Part shown: piece by piece, positions 1-7,591 of the stretch | Layout: every line of letters starts with the position of its first letter | Position numbering within the stretch: the first letter of the stretch is position 1 | Origin: Shinella yambaruensis | GTDB lineage: Bacteria; Pseudomonadota; Alphaproteobacteria; Rhizobiales; Rhizobiaceae | Direction of reading: 5' to 3' | DNA length: 64,000 nucleotides | Assembly (NCBI RefSeq): GCF_022899355.1 | Contig: NZ_JALJCK010000007.1 | Coordinates: 62,001-126,000, forward strand | The notes under the pieces: model-generated | The model's database searches: none | What the model was told of the DNA's origin: nothing | The model's input: the letters and a program-made list of their open reading frames with translations, nothing else | Position numbers and translations under genes: made by a program

Positions 1-685
1 GAAGGACGATGCCGAAGTCGTCGAAATAGACGTCCGCTTCGCCGGCATAGGCAATGCCCGCCTCTGCCTGCCAGCGACGCCATTGCGATCCGTCATCCTC
101 GTGAAGCAGCCGGTGATAGGCGAGGTCGGAGGGCTGGCGGATGGCGTTCGGCCCGCGCAGGAGCTGCGGGCTGCAGACGGGCGTCATGCGGATGCCGTGC
201 AGCAGGCGCCACCAGAAACCTGGCCACGGCGGCGCCCCATAGACGATCGCGACATCCGTCTTGCGCCAGTCGACGCCGGGAAAGTGGCTGGATGTGACGA
301 CCTTCAACTGGAAGTTCGGGCTGTCGGCCATGAAGGTGAAAAGCCGGGTGGCGAGCCAGGCGACGCCATGAACCTGCGGGATGGAGATGGTCAGGGTTCG
401 CCTGCCGGCGTCGCCATATCTTTGCACCGAAAGCTGGCGCACGCCGGTCTGGATCGCGTCCATCGCGCTCGCCACGGAGCGCTGGAGCTGGCTTCCGCTG
501 CGGGTCAGGGCCAGTTGGCGTCCGCGCTTTTGAAACAGGTCGACACCGAGCGCCGTCTGCAACGCGCGAATCTGCTGGCTGACGGCGCCCGGCGTCACAT
601 GCAGCTCCGCCGCCGCCGCGCTGACATTGCCGAGCCGCGCGACGCTCTCGAAGACGCGAAATGCATGAAGGGGAGGCAGCACCAT
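1..685 (-). CDS. LysR-family regulator, GcvA type (C-terminus beyond the window)
   Basis: DNA-binding transcriptional regulator. The reading frame starts at the ATG whose A is base 685 and stays open to base 1, so about 228 residues are present and the end is missing. Residues 1-60 form the LysR winged helix-turn-helix; the segment VSAAAAELHVTPGAVSQQI is the recognition helix region. The rest is the start of the periplasmic-binding-protein-like effector domain, with the GcvA-type stretch LLHEDDGSQW. It follows the LysR gene at 717-1625 by 31 bases on the same strand, so the two probably share a transcript. They look like divergent paralogues. Effector unknown; position suggests control of the amidohydrolase operon starting at 1732. 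Confidence 0.85.
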   Translation of the reverse strand, partial: MVLPPLHAFRVFESVARLGNVSAAAAELHVTPGAVSQQIRALQTALGVDLFQKRGRQLALTRSGSQLQRSVASAMDAIQTGVRQLSVQRYGDAGRRTLTISIPQVHGVAWLATRLFTFMADSPNFQLKVVTSSHFPGVDWRKTDVAIVYGAPPWPGFWWRLLHGIRMTPVCSPQLLRGPNAIRQPSDLAYHRLLHEDDGSQWRRWQAEAGIAYAGEADVYFDDFGIVL

Positions 686-716
686 CGGTTTCGTTCCTCA
701 ATCGGGGACTTGATGA

Positions 717-1625
717 TCAGGCATTCTGGTCGCGTCCGGGGCGCAACTGCTCGATCACGCGATCGGCAAGCGCGCGCAGGACCGGATCGCCCGCCCGATC
801 CACGGGACAGACGATGTAATATTCCCGCGCCGCGTTGATGGTCGTCGAAAACGGCTGAATGAGCCGGCCCTCGCTCAGATAGTTCCGCGTCAGGACGTCC
901 GAGACCAGCGCCACGCCGCGGCCTTGAACGGCAGATGCGATCGCCTGCGCCACTGAATTCACCCGCACCCGAATGTTGCCCTCAAGGCCGATCCGCGCGG
1001 CGACGGACCACTTCGCCCATTCGCCGCCGTCGTCCTCATGCAGCAGGACGACCGAACTCAGCTTCCTGTCGCGGTTGCGCAGGTCGAGCCGGGGGAACAG
1101 CGTCGGCGAGCAGACGGCGCAGAGCCTGACTTCGCTGAGCGACCGCCAGTACTTTCCGGTAAACGGCGGGTTGTCGTAGACGATGGCGAGGTCGTTCTTG
1201 TCCCAGTCAACGTCCGCGGCAGTAACGGCCTCGTTGATCGTCAGGCTGACTATGCCGTTCGACTGGGCGAAGTCGACGATGGCCGCTGTCAGCCAGGCAA
1301 TGCCGAGTGCGGTCGGCACGGAGACCGACAGCGCGGCGGGCTGGTCGCCGGTGGTGATTTTCCGCGAGGCGCGCGTCGCCGTGTCGAGTTGACTGAGCGA
1401 TATGGCAACGGCCTGCGAAAAGTCCTTGCCCGCCTGGGTCAGCGCGACATTCCGGCCCGCTTTCTGAAACAGCACGATCCCCGTGGCTTCGCTGAGCTTC
1501 TTCAGTTGCAGGGAAACCGCGCTGGGGCTGAGGTTCAGTTCCTCGGCCGCATGCCGGACCCCGCCGAGGCGCGCCGTTGCCTCGAAGGCCGGCAGATATT
1601 GCAAATACGGGGGCAGGCGACTCAT
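717..1625 (-). CDS. LysR-family regulator, GcvA type
   Basis: A 302-residue LysR regulator, usual length for the family. Residues 1-62 are the helix-turn-helix domain (LGGVRHAAEELNLSPSAVSL); residues about 92-295 are the effector-binding domain, with a GcvA-like LLHEDDGGEW segment. It is transcribed away from the isochorismatase-fold hydrolase gene at 1732, across a 106-base AT-rich spacer that carries an 8-bp inverted repeat (1644-1677). Divergent LysR genes commonly repress themselves and activate the facing operon, so this protein is the best candidate regulator of 1732-5880. The ligand is unknown. The family assignment is secure; the target is inferred from layout. Confidence 0.9.
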   Translation of the reverse strand: MSRLPPYLQYLPAFEATARLGGVRHAAEELNLSPSAVSLQLKKLSEATGIVLFQKAGRNVALTQAGKDFSQAVAISLSQLDTATRASRKITTGDQPAALSVSVPTALGIAWLTAAIVDFAQSNGIVSLTINEAVTAADVDWDKNDLAIVYDNPPFTGKYWRSLSEVRLCAVCSPTLFPRLDLRNRDRKLSSVVLLHEDDGGEWAKWSVAARIGLEGNIRVRVNSVAQAIASAVQGRGVALVSDVLTRNYLSEGRLIQPFSTTINAAREYYIVCPVDRAGDPVLRALADRVIEQLRPGRDQNA

Positions 1626-1643
1626 CGAAGGTCCGGCTGATTG

Positions 1644-1677
1644 TTTATAATAACAGAACGATACCGGTGATTATAAA
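1644..1677. promoter_or_regulatory. Candidate LysR operator (inverted repeat)
   Basis: TTTATAAT (1644-1651) and its exact reverse complement ATTATAAA (1670-1677) flank an 18-base spacer in the divergent spacer between the LysR gene and the hydrolase gene. The downstream arm lies just upstream of the candidate promoter at 1678-1707, a usual place for a LysR activator site. The repeat is read directly; its use as an operator is inferred. Confidence 0.45.
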
Positions 1678-1707
1678 TTGATTTTTCCAAACTGTTAAGA
1701 GTGCTAT
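1678..1707 (+). promoter_or_regulatory. Candidate sigma-70 promoter of the amidohydrolase operon
   Basis: TTGATT (1678-1683), an 18-base spacer and TGCTAT (1702-1707) precede the gene at 1732. A strong ribosome binding site GAGGAG (1719-1724) lies 7 bases before the ATG. The -10 element is imperfect, as expected for an activator-dependent promoter. Confidence 0.4.
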
Positions 1708-1731
1708 CCAACGACAAAGAGGAGAACGTTC

Positions 1732-2406
1732 ATGATTTCGGCAAAGCCATTCGATTTTCCCTATGACGGCAATCTGGAGGTGGAAAAGACCGCGCTCATC
1801 GTCATCGACCTGCAGGAGGATTTCCTCTCGACGACCGGCTATTTCGCCCGGCAGGGCTATGACCCGGCGCCGCTCCGCGCAATCCTTCCCGCGGTCAACC
1901 GGCTGATTGCCGCCTGCCGGGGTGCGGGGGTTCGGATCATCCACACGCGGCAGGGCTATCGCGAAGATCTCGCGGACATGACCCCTTATGAGAAATGGCG
2001 CCGGAAGCGCTCCGGGCTTGAGGGGACGACCGCGCTGCTGCGGTCCAGCCCCGGCTTCCAGATCGTTCCCGAACTGGATGTGCGTCCGGAGGACATCATC
2101 GTCGACAAAACCTGCAACAGCGCCTTCACCTATACGGACTTCGAGCATGTCCTGCGCGCGCAGGGCGTCACGCATCTCCTGTTTTCGGGCTGCACCACGG
2201 ATGTCTGTGTCCACACCACGCTGCGGGAGGCCTGCGACCGCAACTTCCAATGCCTGACGATCTCCGATGCCTGCGCCAGCGGCGATCAATACGCCCATGA
2301 GGCGGCTCTTCACATGGTCACCGTCGAGAACGGTATTTTCGGCGCGCTCGCCGACACGGCCGCGGTTCTTGAAGGCCTGAAGAAGCTTGGAACAGTTGCG
2401 AAATGA
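1732..2406 (+). CDS. Isochorismatase-family cysteine hydrolase (biuret amidohydrolase-like)
   Basis: A 224-residue cytoplasmic amidase of the isochorismatase fold. The catalytic triad is visible: Asp26 in VIDLQED, Lys126 in VDKTCNSAF and nucleophile Cys159 in GCTTDVCV. The family hydrolyses amide or ureido bonds. Closest relatives by pattern are rhizobial biuret amidohydrolases and ureidoacrylate or nicotinamide amidases; the Lys-Arg-Ser-Gly stretch near residue 92 resembles the biuret/ureido subgroup. Its stop overlaps the next start (ATGA). It heads an operon with a GYD protein, an amino-acid-type ABC importer and a metal hydrolase, so the substrate is probably a small imported amide or ureido compound. 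Substrate identity is inference. Confidence 0.8.
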   Translation: MISAKPFDFPYDGNLEVEKTALIVIDLQEDFLSTTGYFARQGYDPAPLRAILPAVNRLIAACRGAGVRIIHTRQGYREDLADMTPYEKWRRKRSGLEGTTALLRSSPGFQIVPELDVRPEDIIVDKTCNSAFTYTDFEHVLRAQGVTHLLFSGCTTDVCVHTTLREACDRNFQCLTISDACASGDQYAHEAALHMVTVENGIFGALADTAAVLEGLKKLGTVAK

Positions 2407-2714
2407 GTGGGGTGCCTGCGAACCAGAAATACGTTTCCCTGATGCGCCTGACGCAAAAGGGGCTCACCGAGCTGGCCGACAGCGCCAAGCGCCGCAAGGT
2501 CAGCGAGGATCGCGTGGCGGCGCTCGGTGGCCGCTCGATCGCCTTCTACGCCCTGCTCGGCCCCTATGATTTCGTGCAGGTTTTCGAGATGCCGAGCAAT
2601 GAAGCGATGATGCAATACGTCCTTACCGCCCGCCGGGACGGACATGTCGAACCGTTGATCCTTCCGGCCTTCGACACGGACATATACGGGCAGATCCTCA
2701 CGACTATCGTTTAG
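2403..2714 (+). CDS. GYD-domain protein
   Basis: A 103-residue protein made almost wholly of a GYD domain: the opening YVSLMRLTQKG, the central GGRSIAFYALLGPYDFVQVFE and a final DxD-like tail match the family. The fold is a ferredoxin-like alpha/beta sandwich of unknown function, often sitting in catabolic operons as a ligand-binding or oligomeric accessory. It overlaps the hydrolase gene by four bases (ATGA), indicating translational coupling. No signal peptide or membrane segment is seen. The role in this pathway is not known. Confidence 0.8.
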   Translation: MSGVPANQKYVSLMRLTQKGLTELADSAKRRKVSEDRVAALGGRSIAFYALLGPYDFVQVFEMPSNEAMMQYVLTARRDGHVEPLILPAFDTDIYGQILTTIV

Positions 2715-2756
2715 TTTTTCTGAGTTTTTTCAGCGAAAATATTTAGCTTGTCTGCA

Positions 2757-2768
2757 ATGAACGTTCAT
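2757..2768. promoter_or_regulatory. Perfect 12-bp palindrome upstream of the binding-protein gene
   Basis: ATGAACGTTCAT is a perfect palindrome, 53 bases before the start at 2821, in the 106-base spacer that separates the GYD gene from the ABC importer genes. It could be an operator for a second promoter. An upstream T-rich CTGA/TCAG mini-hairpin (about 2720-2732) could end part of the first transcript. Function not shown. Confidence 0.25.
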
Positions 2769-2820
2769 ATACGACTTAACAAAACATCCATCCAAGAAGC
2801 CAAAACAAGGGAACACGACA

Positions 2821-3660
2821 ATGAAGACTGCACGACTGGGAATGAAACCGTCTCTTCTCGCCGGCACCATGCTGGCAGCTATTTTCGGCGCAGGCGCCGG
2901 TCTTGCCGCAGACCAGAAGCCCGACTTCGTATCCGGCGGCGTCTTGAAGGTCTGCACCAGCGGCGAATTCCCGCCGATGGAATATTACGAGAACCCCGGC
3001 GACAAGGACCTCATCGGCTTCGAGATCGACGTCATGGACGCGATCGCCAAGCGGTGGGGCGCCAAGGCCGAATATATCGTCGGCGACTTCAAGGGTTTGC
3101 TCCCCTCGCTCGATTCGAAGCGCTGCGACCTTGTCGCGAGCGGTATCCTGATCACGCCCGCCCGCCTGGAGAAATACGACGGCATCCCCTATTTCAGCTC
3201 GCATATCGTGTTGGTCACCGCGGCGAGCGACACGCAGACCAAGGTCCCCGCCGATGTCAGCGGCAAGGTGATGGCGATCGAGGCCGGCACGTCCTATGAA
3301 AAGATCGTCGCCGACCTCAATGCGGAGCTTGAGGCCGCCGGCAAGGCGCCGATCCAGGCGCAGACCTATCCTTCGGCATCGGGCGTGATCGAGCAGATCC
3401 TCGTCGGCCGTGCGACCGCCACCATCACGCAGGATACGACGGCCGCCTATCGCATGCTTCAGGTGCCGGGCCGCCTAAGCATTCCCTACACCTACGAGGA
3501 GAGCGAGAACTACGGCATCTATCTTAGAAAGAGCGATGGCGACCGCCAGATGCTGAAGGAAGCGATCGAGGCCCTGCAGGCAAGCGGCGAGATGAAGGCG
3601 CTGCTTCAGAAATGGAACCTGCCGGAAACGGCGACCGACGTTTCCCATGACGTCAACTGA
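2821..3660 (+). CDS. ABC importer periplasmic binding protein, polar amino acid family
   Basis: A 279-residue solute-binding protein of family 3 (bacterial extracellular, amino-acid type). Residues 1-29 form a Sec signal peptide ending AGAGLAA. The mature part begins with the typical LKVCTSGEFPPMEYY strand and carries GFEIDVMDAIAKRWG and a RCDLVASGILITPAR hinge region. It precedes a matching permease and ATPase, so it captures the operon's substrate in the periplasm. An AAGGGA ribosome binding site precedes the ATG. The family normally binds amino acids or small related amines; the actual ligand may be the ureido/amide substrate of the hydrolase at 1732. Confidence 0.88.
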   Translation: MKTARLGMKPSLLAGTMLAAIFGAGAGLAADQKPDFVSGGVLKVCTSGEFPPMEYYENPGDKDLIGFEIDVMDAIAKRWGAKAEYIVGDFKGLLPSLDSKRCDLVASGILITPARLEKYDGIPYFSSHIVLVTAASDTQTKVPADVSGKVMAIEAGTSYEKIVADLNAELEAAGKAPIQAQTYPSASGVIEQILVGRATATITQDTTAAYRMLQVPGRLSIPYTYEESENYGIYLRKSDGDRQMLKEAIEALQASGEMKALLQKWNLPETATDVSHDVN

Positions 3661-3678
3661 CGACAGGACGATTCAGCG

Positions 3679-4356
3679 TTGTTCCAGCTCGACCTCTTCC
3701 TGCACGCGATCTTCAGCGCCCCCCTTTTCAAGGGGGCGCTCCTGACGATCGGCCTTTCCGTTTGTGTCATGGCCGTGTCTTTGGTGCTCGGCATGGGGCT
3801 CGGCTCCATGGCGGGCTCCCCGCGGCCGGCGGTCCGGTGGCTGGTGACGCTCTATGTCTGGCTCTTCCGCGGCGCGCCGGCCCTGCTCGTGCTGCTCTTC
3901 GTCTGGAACGGCCTGCCGCAGATTTCGGAGATCTTCCGCGCCGGCTGGTTCACGCCTTTCGTCGCGGCGTTCCTGGCACTGTCGCTCATCCAGATCGCCT
4001 ATCTGGCGGAAATCCTGCGCAGCGCCTTTGCCGCCGTCGGCCCGGGCCAGCGGGAAGGGGCGGCGGCCCTCGGCATGCATCGCTGGCAGATCTTTCTGGT
4101 CATCACCATGCCGCAGGCGCTTCGGATCGCGGTTCCCGCGCTGATGAACGAATTCATTTCCCTCCTGAAGACCACGTCGCTTGCGACCGTGATCTCGCTC
4201 AAGGAACTGATGACCGTCTCGCAGTTCGCCATCGCGACGAGCTTCCGCTTCCTCGAATGGTACGGCGCCGCGCTCGTCTACTACCTCGTCATCGTCTCGG
4301 TGCTGACGCTCGCGCAGAACCGCATCGAGCATGTGCTGTCACGCGGCTATCGCTGA
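3679..4356 (+). CDS. ABC importer permease, polar amino acid type (HisM/GlnP family)
   Basis: A 225-residue inner-membrane permease with about five hydrophobic segments. The cytoplasmic EAA loop is clear ([15 protein letters not shown]), matching His/Glu-type permeases. The start is TTG at 3679; no ATG or GTG fits the conserved N-terminus [11 protein letters not shown] better. Only one permease gene is present, so it would work as a homodimer with the ATPase that follows after 25 bases. Confidence 0.85.
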   Translation: MFQLDLFLHAIFSAPLFKGALLTIGLSVCVMAVSLVLGMGLGSMAGSPRPAVRWLVTLYVWLFRGAPALLVLLFVWNGLPQISEIFRAGWFTPFVAAFLALSLIQIAYLAEILRSAFAAVGPGQREGAAALGMHRWQIFLVITMPQALRIAVPALMNEFISLLKTTSLATVISLKELMTVSQFAIATSFRFLEWYGAALVYYLVIVSVLTLAQNRIEHVLSRGYR

Positions 4357-4381
4357 TCCCCGCTTCACCCACGAGTTGGAC

Positions 4382-5146
4382 ATGAACACGCAAACGAAGA
4401 CCGATCTTCCGCACAAGGCCGCGATCGAAGTGGCCGGCGTCAACAAATGGTATGGCGCTTTCCAGGTCCTGAAGGGCATCGACCTTACGGTGAACAAGGG
4501 CGAGCGCATCGTGATCTGCGGACCCTCCGGCTCCGGCAAGTCGACGCTGATCCGCTGCATGAACCGTCTCGAGGTTCACCAGGAAGGCTCGATCATCGTC
4601 AACGGCATCGAGCTCACCAACCAGCTCAAGCGCATCGACCGCGTTCGAAGCGACGTCGGCATGGTGTTTCAGCACTTCAATCTGTTTCCGCACCTGACGG
4701 TTCTCGAAAACTGCACGGTCGCCCAGCGCTGGGTGCGCAAGCTGCCGAAAAAACAGGCGACCGAGATCGCCATGAAATATCTGGAACGTGTTCATATCCC
4801 GGAAAAAGCAGACAAATATCCGGGCCAGCTCTCGGGCGGCCAGCAGCAGCGCGTCGCCATCGCGCGGGCCCTCTGCATGAACCCGAGCATCATGCTGTTC
4901 GACGAGCCCACCTCGGCGCTCGATCCCGAAATGGTCAAGGAAGTGCTGGACACGATGATTTCGCTTGCCGCCGACGGCATGACGATGGTGTGCGTCACCC
5001 ACGAAATGAATTTTGCGCGCGAAGTGGCCAGCGAAGTGGTTTTCATGGACGGTGGCCAGATCATCGAGCGCAACAAGCCGGACATACTGTTTTCGGCGCC
5101 GACACATGAGCGCACGCGGCGCTTTCTCGGCAAGCTGCTGCATTGA
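4382..5146 (+). CDS. ABC importer ATP-binding protein, polar amino acid type
   Basis: A 254-residue ATPase of the GlnQ/HisP type. Walker [10 protein letters not shown] lies at residues 47-55, the Q-loop in VFQHFNLFP near 96-103, the signature LSGGQQQ at 150-156 and Walker B IMLFDEP at 170-176, followed by the D-loop SALD and switch histidine in VTHEM. An upstream in-frame start at 4331 would overlap the permease gene by 26 bases and add 17 atypical residues, so the ATG at 4382 is preferred. It powers the importer encoded at 2821-4356. Confidence 0.9.
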   Translation: MNTQTKTDLPHKAAIEVAGVNKWYGAFQVLKGIDLTVNKGERIVICGPSGSGKSTLIRCMNRLEVHQEGSIIVNGIELTNQLKRIDRVRSDVGMVFQHFNLFPHLTVLENCTVAQRWVRKLPKKQATEIAMKYLERVHIPEKADKYPGQLSGGQQQRVAIARALCMNPSIMLFDEPTSALDPEMVKEVLDTMISLAADGMTMVCVTHEMNFAREVASEVVFMDGGQIIERNKPDILFSAPTHERTRRFLGKLLH

Positions 5147-5880
5147 GCGAGATCGCCATGAACAACGCTGACTGGTTTTCAACGGAAGCGATCTCGGATC
5201 GGTTGACCCGGATATACGAACCGCATGTCCACCCCTTCTTTCGGGCCAACATGTTCCACGTCGTCGGCCGTGATGCCGATCTCGTCATTGATTTCGGCAT
5301 GGGCCTCGGTAACCTTGCAAGCGTGCTGACCATTCCCCCCGGCAAACCCGTCCTTGCCGTGGCGACACACATCCATGTCGATCACGTCGGCTCGTTTCAC
5401 GAGTTCGAGAACCGGTTGGGTCATGAAGCTGAGGCCGAAGCCTTCGCGCATATGCCCGACGCCGACACGCTGGCCCCGTATTTTCGCATGCAACCGGATG
5501 TTCTCGCGCAGGTTCCGCCGATGGGCACCAGGCCCGAAGCCTATGCAATTTCACCAGCGCCGCTGACCACGATCCTGGCCGAGAATGACATCATCGACAT
5601 CGGCGACGCCTGCTACACGGTCCTGCATCTTCCCGGTCACTCCCCGGGATCGATAGGCCTCCTTGATCAGAAGACGGGGATATTCTTCAGCGGAGACGCG
5701 ATCTACGAGGGAAGTCTCGTAGACGATCTGCCCGGATGCGACATCGAGGCCTACAAGGCGAGCATGGAACGCCTGCTGCAGCTTGATCTGGAAGTCGTCT
5801 ATGGTGGTCATGGATCGAGCTTTGGACGCGCCCGTTTGCAGGAAATCGCCAAAACCTATCTGACCTCAAGGAATTCTTGA
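5143..5880 (+). CDS. Metallo-beta-lactamase-fold hydrolase
   Basis: A 245-residue MBL-fold metal hydrolase. The metal site THIHVDHVG spans residues 75-83 (His76, His78, Asp80, His81); further ligands are expected at [17 protein letters not shown] and the late VYGGHGSS. The start is either TTG 5143, overlapping the ATPase stop by four bases, or ATG 5158, which has GAGCGAGA upstream; both give the same core. Last gene of the operon from 1732. MBL enzymes in such positions cleave thioesters, lactones or amides; the substrate is unknown. Its stop is only two bases from the stop of the convergent kinase gene, leaving no room for a terminator in between. Confidence 0.8.
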   Translation: MSEIAMNNADWFSTEAISDRLTRIYEPHVHPFFRANMFHVVGRDADLVIDFGMGLGNLASVLTIPPGKPVLAVATHIHVDHVGSFHEFENRLGHEAEAEAFAHMPDADTLAPYFRMQPDVLAQVPPMGTRPEAYAISPAPLTTILAENDIIDIGDACYTVLHLPGHSPGSIGLLDQKTGIFFSGDAIYEGSLVDDLPGCDIEAYKASMERLLQLDLEVVYGGHGSSFGRARLQEIAKTYLTSRNS

Positions 5881-5882
5881 AA

Positions 5883-7157
5883 TCAGGTATGCGGCCGAGC
5901 AACTACGAGCGGATACCATGCTTTAGGGCGGGGGCCGGTCGCTTCGATGGCAAAGCGCGAGTCGTGGAGGCTTTGAAACAGGGCGCTTACATCGCGCGCG
6001 ATGACATGCGGATCCGTTTCGGGGAAAGCGCCCGAGAGGACATACGCGGCCTCCGCCTCATCGACCGGATGTATCATGAGGTTCCAGATGCCGAGCGCGA
6101 TAGGATTGAGGTTGTTGATCGCCGCCGTGTGATCGACGCCGGCCAGAAAGGCTTCGCCTTCGACCTCGTGCATCGTCACATCCGGATTCCGGACGAGGCG
6201 CATTCCCGGCCGGTAGGGTTCGCACGACAGGTCCTGGTCGAACTCTATATCCGCCTCCGCCAGGGGATCGTGCTGCAGCAGCCGCCGGGAAAGCGCATCG
6301 GGATCGGCAAGTGGGAGGTGCTGCGGGGCCGCCGGCCAGCGGCCGAAAGCCGATGCGAGCTGTTCGGCGGCCTCCTCGAGATCGGCATAGGCAAGAACAT
6401 AGCAGGGCAGCCTCTGCACGAGTGCGCTCATCTGGGCAAGCAAGGGGCGGGCGTCCTCGGCATAGGAAACGTTCTGGCGGGCCAGCAGCTTCAGGGCGAG
6501 GCTGCGCGGCGCCGCGCGGAGGTCGGCAGGCCCACGCGGCTGGCGGTCGAGCAGGACGATCGCGCCGATGGGGGCGGTCGTTCCCTTGCGTGCGAGCCGG
6601 CCCTCGGGCAGGGCGAGATAGTGGTAGCGCCCATCCGAGGCGCCCGCGTGCCGCATGACGAAATCGCGAAAGGCCGGCGTGGCCGAAGCCGGCAGGGGCA
6701 GCCGCAGGCGTGGGGCGACGCCCAGCGCGACACCGTTGCCTTGCTCGTCGAGCGGCACGATGTCGTCGCCGAAGATCGTGTGTCCGTCCGCCGCCAGCCT
6801 TGCGGTCAGGGTGCTCTTGCCGGCATGGGAATGGCCGGGAAAGACGAGCAGCCGGCCGGCGAAAAGGGCGGCCGCGCCGTGGAGGCAGAGGCGGTGCGGA
6901 TTTTCCGTCACGAGCGCGCCGGCCAGGCTCACCATAACGTCGCAGGCCGCGGCGACCGGGGTCGTCGGGACCGGCTCCTCCTCGGGGTGGTGGACGACGA
7001 GCGAGGTGCCCCTGGCGATGATGCGGGCGATCGGCTCCTCGTCGGTTTCGACGCGGTGAAACGGCCAGTCGATCGCGGCGGCTTTCAGCGCGGCGAGAAA
7101 CGCCGGGTGATCCGGCACGTCGATGTTGGCCTTCAGTCCCTCGAATGCGAGGCGCAT
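5883..7157 (-). CDS. HPr-kinase-like protein fused to a C-terminal PqqD-like domain
   Basis: A 424-residue cytoplasmic protein. The N-terminal and middle part resembles the HPr serine kinase/phosphorylase fold: a His-rich LCLHGAAAL stretch (90-98), a P-loop GHSHAGKS (108-115) and FGDDIVPL (129-136) in place of the second HPrK phosphate-binding motif. The last ~90 residues look like a PqqD-type winged-helix, the fold that binds leader peptides of ribosomally made peptides (about 333-410, with NNLNPIALGIWNL). The start at 7157 is chosen because upstream codons are Ala-rich low-complexity read-through, and GGAG precedes this ATG. It follows the small Arg/Gly-rich protein gene after 64 bases with a hairpin between. 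HprK-related kinases with PqqD partners are known from peptide-modification contexts; here the substrate is inferred to be the neighbour. Confidence 0.75.
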   Translation of the reverse strand: MRLAFEGLKANIDVPDHPAFLAALKAAAIDWPFHRVETDEEPIARIIARGTSLVVHHPEEEPVPTTPVAAACDVMVSLAGALVTENPHRLCLHGAAALFAGRLLVFPGHSHAGKSTLTARLAADGHTIFGDDIVPLDEQGNGVALGVAPRLRLPLPASATPAFRDFVMRHAGASDGRYHYLALPEGRLARKGTTAPIGAIVLLDRQPRGPADLRAAPRSLALKLLARQNVSYAEDARPLLAQMSALVQRLPCYVLAYADLEEAAEQLASAFGRWPAAPQHLPLADPDALSRRLLQHDPLAEADIEFDQDLSCEPYRPGMRLVRNPDVTMHEVEGEAFLAGVDHTAAINNLNPIALGIWNLMIHPVDEAEAAYVLSGAFPETDPHVIARDVSALFQSLHDSRFAIEATGPRPKAWYPLVVARPHT

Positions 7158-7184
7158 GGTTCCGCTCCGTGCAATCGTCAAGCG

Positions 7185-7211
7185 GGGCGGAGCGGAAAGG
7201 CCGCTCCGCCC
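7185..7211 (-). terminator. Strong hairpin between small-protein gene and kinase gene
   Basis: GGGCGGAGCGG (7185-7195) pairs perfectly with CCGCTCCGCCC (7201-7211), an 11-bp GC stem with a 5-base loop, just downstream of the small-protein stop at 7222 (minus strand). There is no U-run, so it more likely stabilises the small-protein message or attenuates read-through into the kinase gene than ends all transcription. Confidence 0.5.
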
Positions 7212-7221
7212 GGTTCTGCGT

Positions 7222-7494
7222 TCAGGTGAAGATCGTGCGGCGCCGGGTGGTCCTGCGCCTGCGGACGCCGCTGCGGCTTCCGCCGCCGCCTCGGCGCGTG
7301 CCTCGGCCGCTGCTCCTGCGACCGCTGCCACGGCCTCCGCTTCCCCGGCTGCCGCCGCTCCTCCCGGAGGAAGCATGGGCCTCATCCAGCTTGAGCATGG
7401 CGGGTGCCATATAGGCAGTGGCGGCCGCCAGTCCCAGTCTCGTCAACATCGCGCGGCGCGACAGGCCGCCTGGCTTGGTATCTTCGATCGACAT
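7222..7494 (-). CDS. Small Tat-leader Arg/Gly/Ser-rich secreted protein
   Basis: A 90-residue protein in two parts. Residues 1-41 look like a twin-arginine signal: acidic start, LSRRAMLTRLG (11-21), a short hydrophobic stretch and HAS near 40-42. Residues 41-90 are low complexity, rich in Gly, Ser and Arg with 16 arginines, ending with Arg runs at 78-81 and 84-86 and IFT. It is extremely basic. The leader closely resembles that of the S8 protease encoded just upstream on the same strand. An ECF-type promoter sits 56 bases upstream, and a GGAAAGGAG ribosome binding site is close before the ATG (about 7500-7510). No known domain. It could be a cell-surface, nucleic-acid-binding or antimicrobial protein, or a substrate for the kinase/PqqD protein; function unknown. 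Confidence 0.7.
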   Translation of the reverse strand: MSIEDTKPGGLSRRAMLTRLGLAAATAYMAPAMLKLDEAHASSGRSGGSRGSGGRGSGRRSSGRGTRRGGGGSRSGVRRRRTTRRRTIFT

Positions 7495-7549
7495 GGTCAG
7501 CTCCTTTCCTGGTTGGAAAAGCTCCCATCCAGGGAACTTCGGCAGGGCA

Positions 7550-7575
7550 AACGCAGGCGACGCACCACCTATTCC
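7550..7575 (-). promoter_or_regulatory. ECF-type promoter before the small-protein gene
   Basis: On the minus strand GGAAT (7575-7571), a 17-base spacer and CGTT (7553-7550) match the two other ECF-type promoters of this locus; all three read GGAATA followed by a G-rich stretch. It lies between the protease stop (7592) and the small-protein start (7494), giving that gene its own sigma-dependent start. Confidence 0.65.
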
Positions 7576-7591
7576 ATGCCGCATCGAATTT

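Noticed and set aside
5877-7229. 450-residue plus-strand frame opposite the kinase gene
   Set aside because: Antisense to a gene with clear P-loop and PqqD-like segments.
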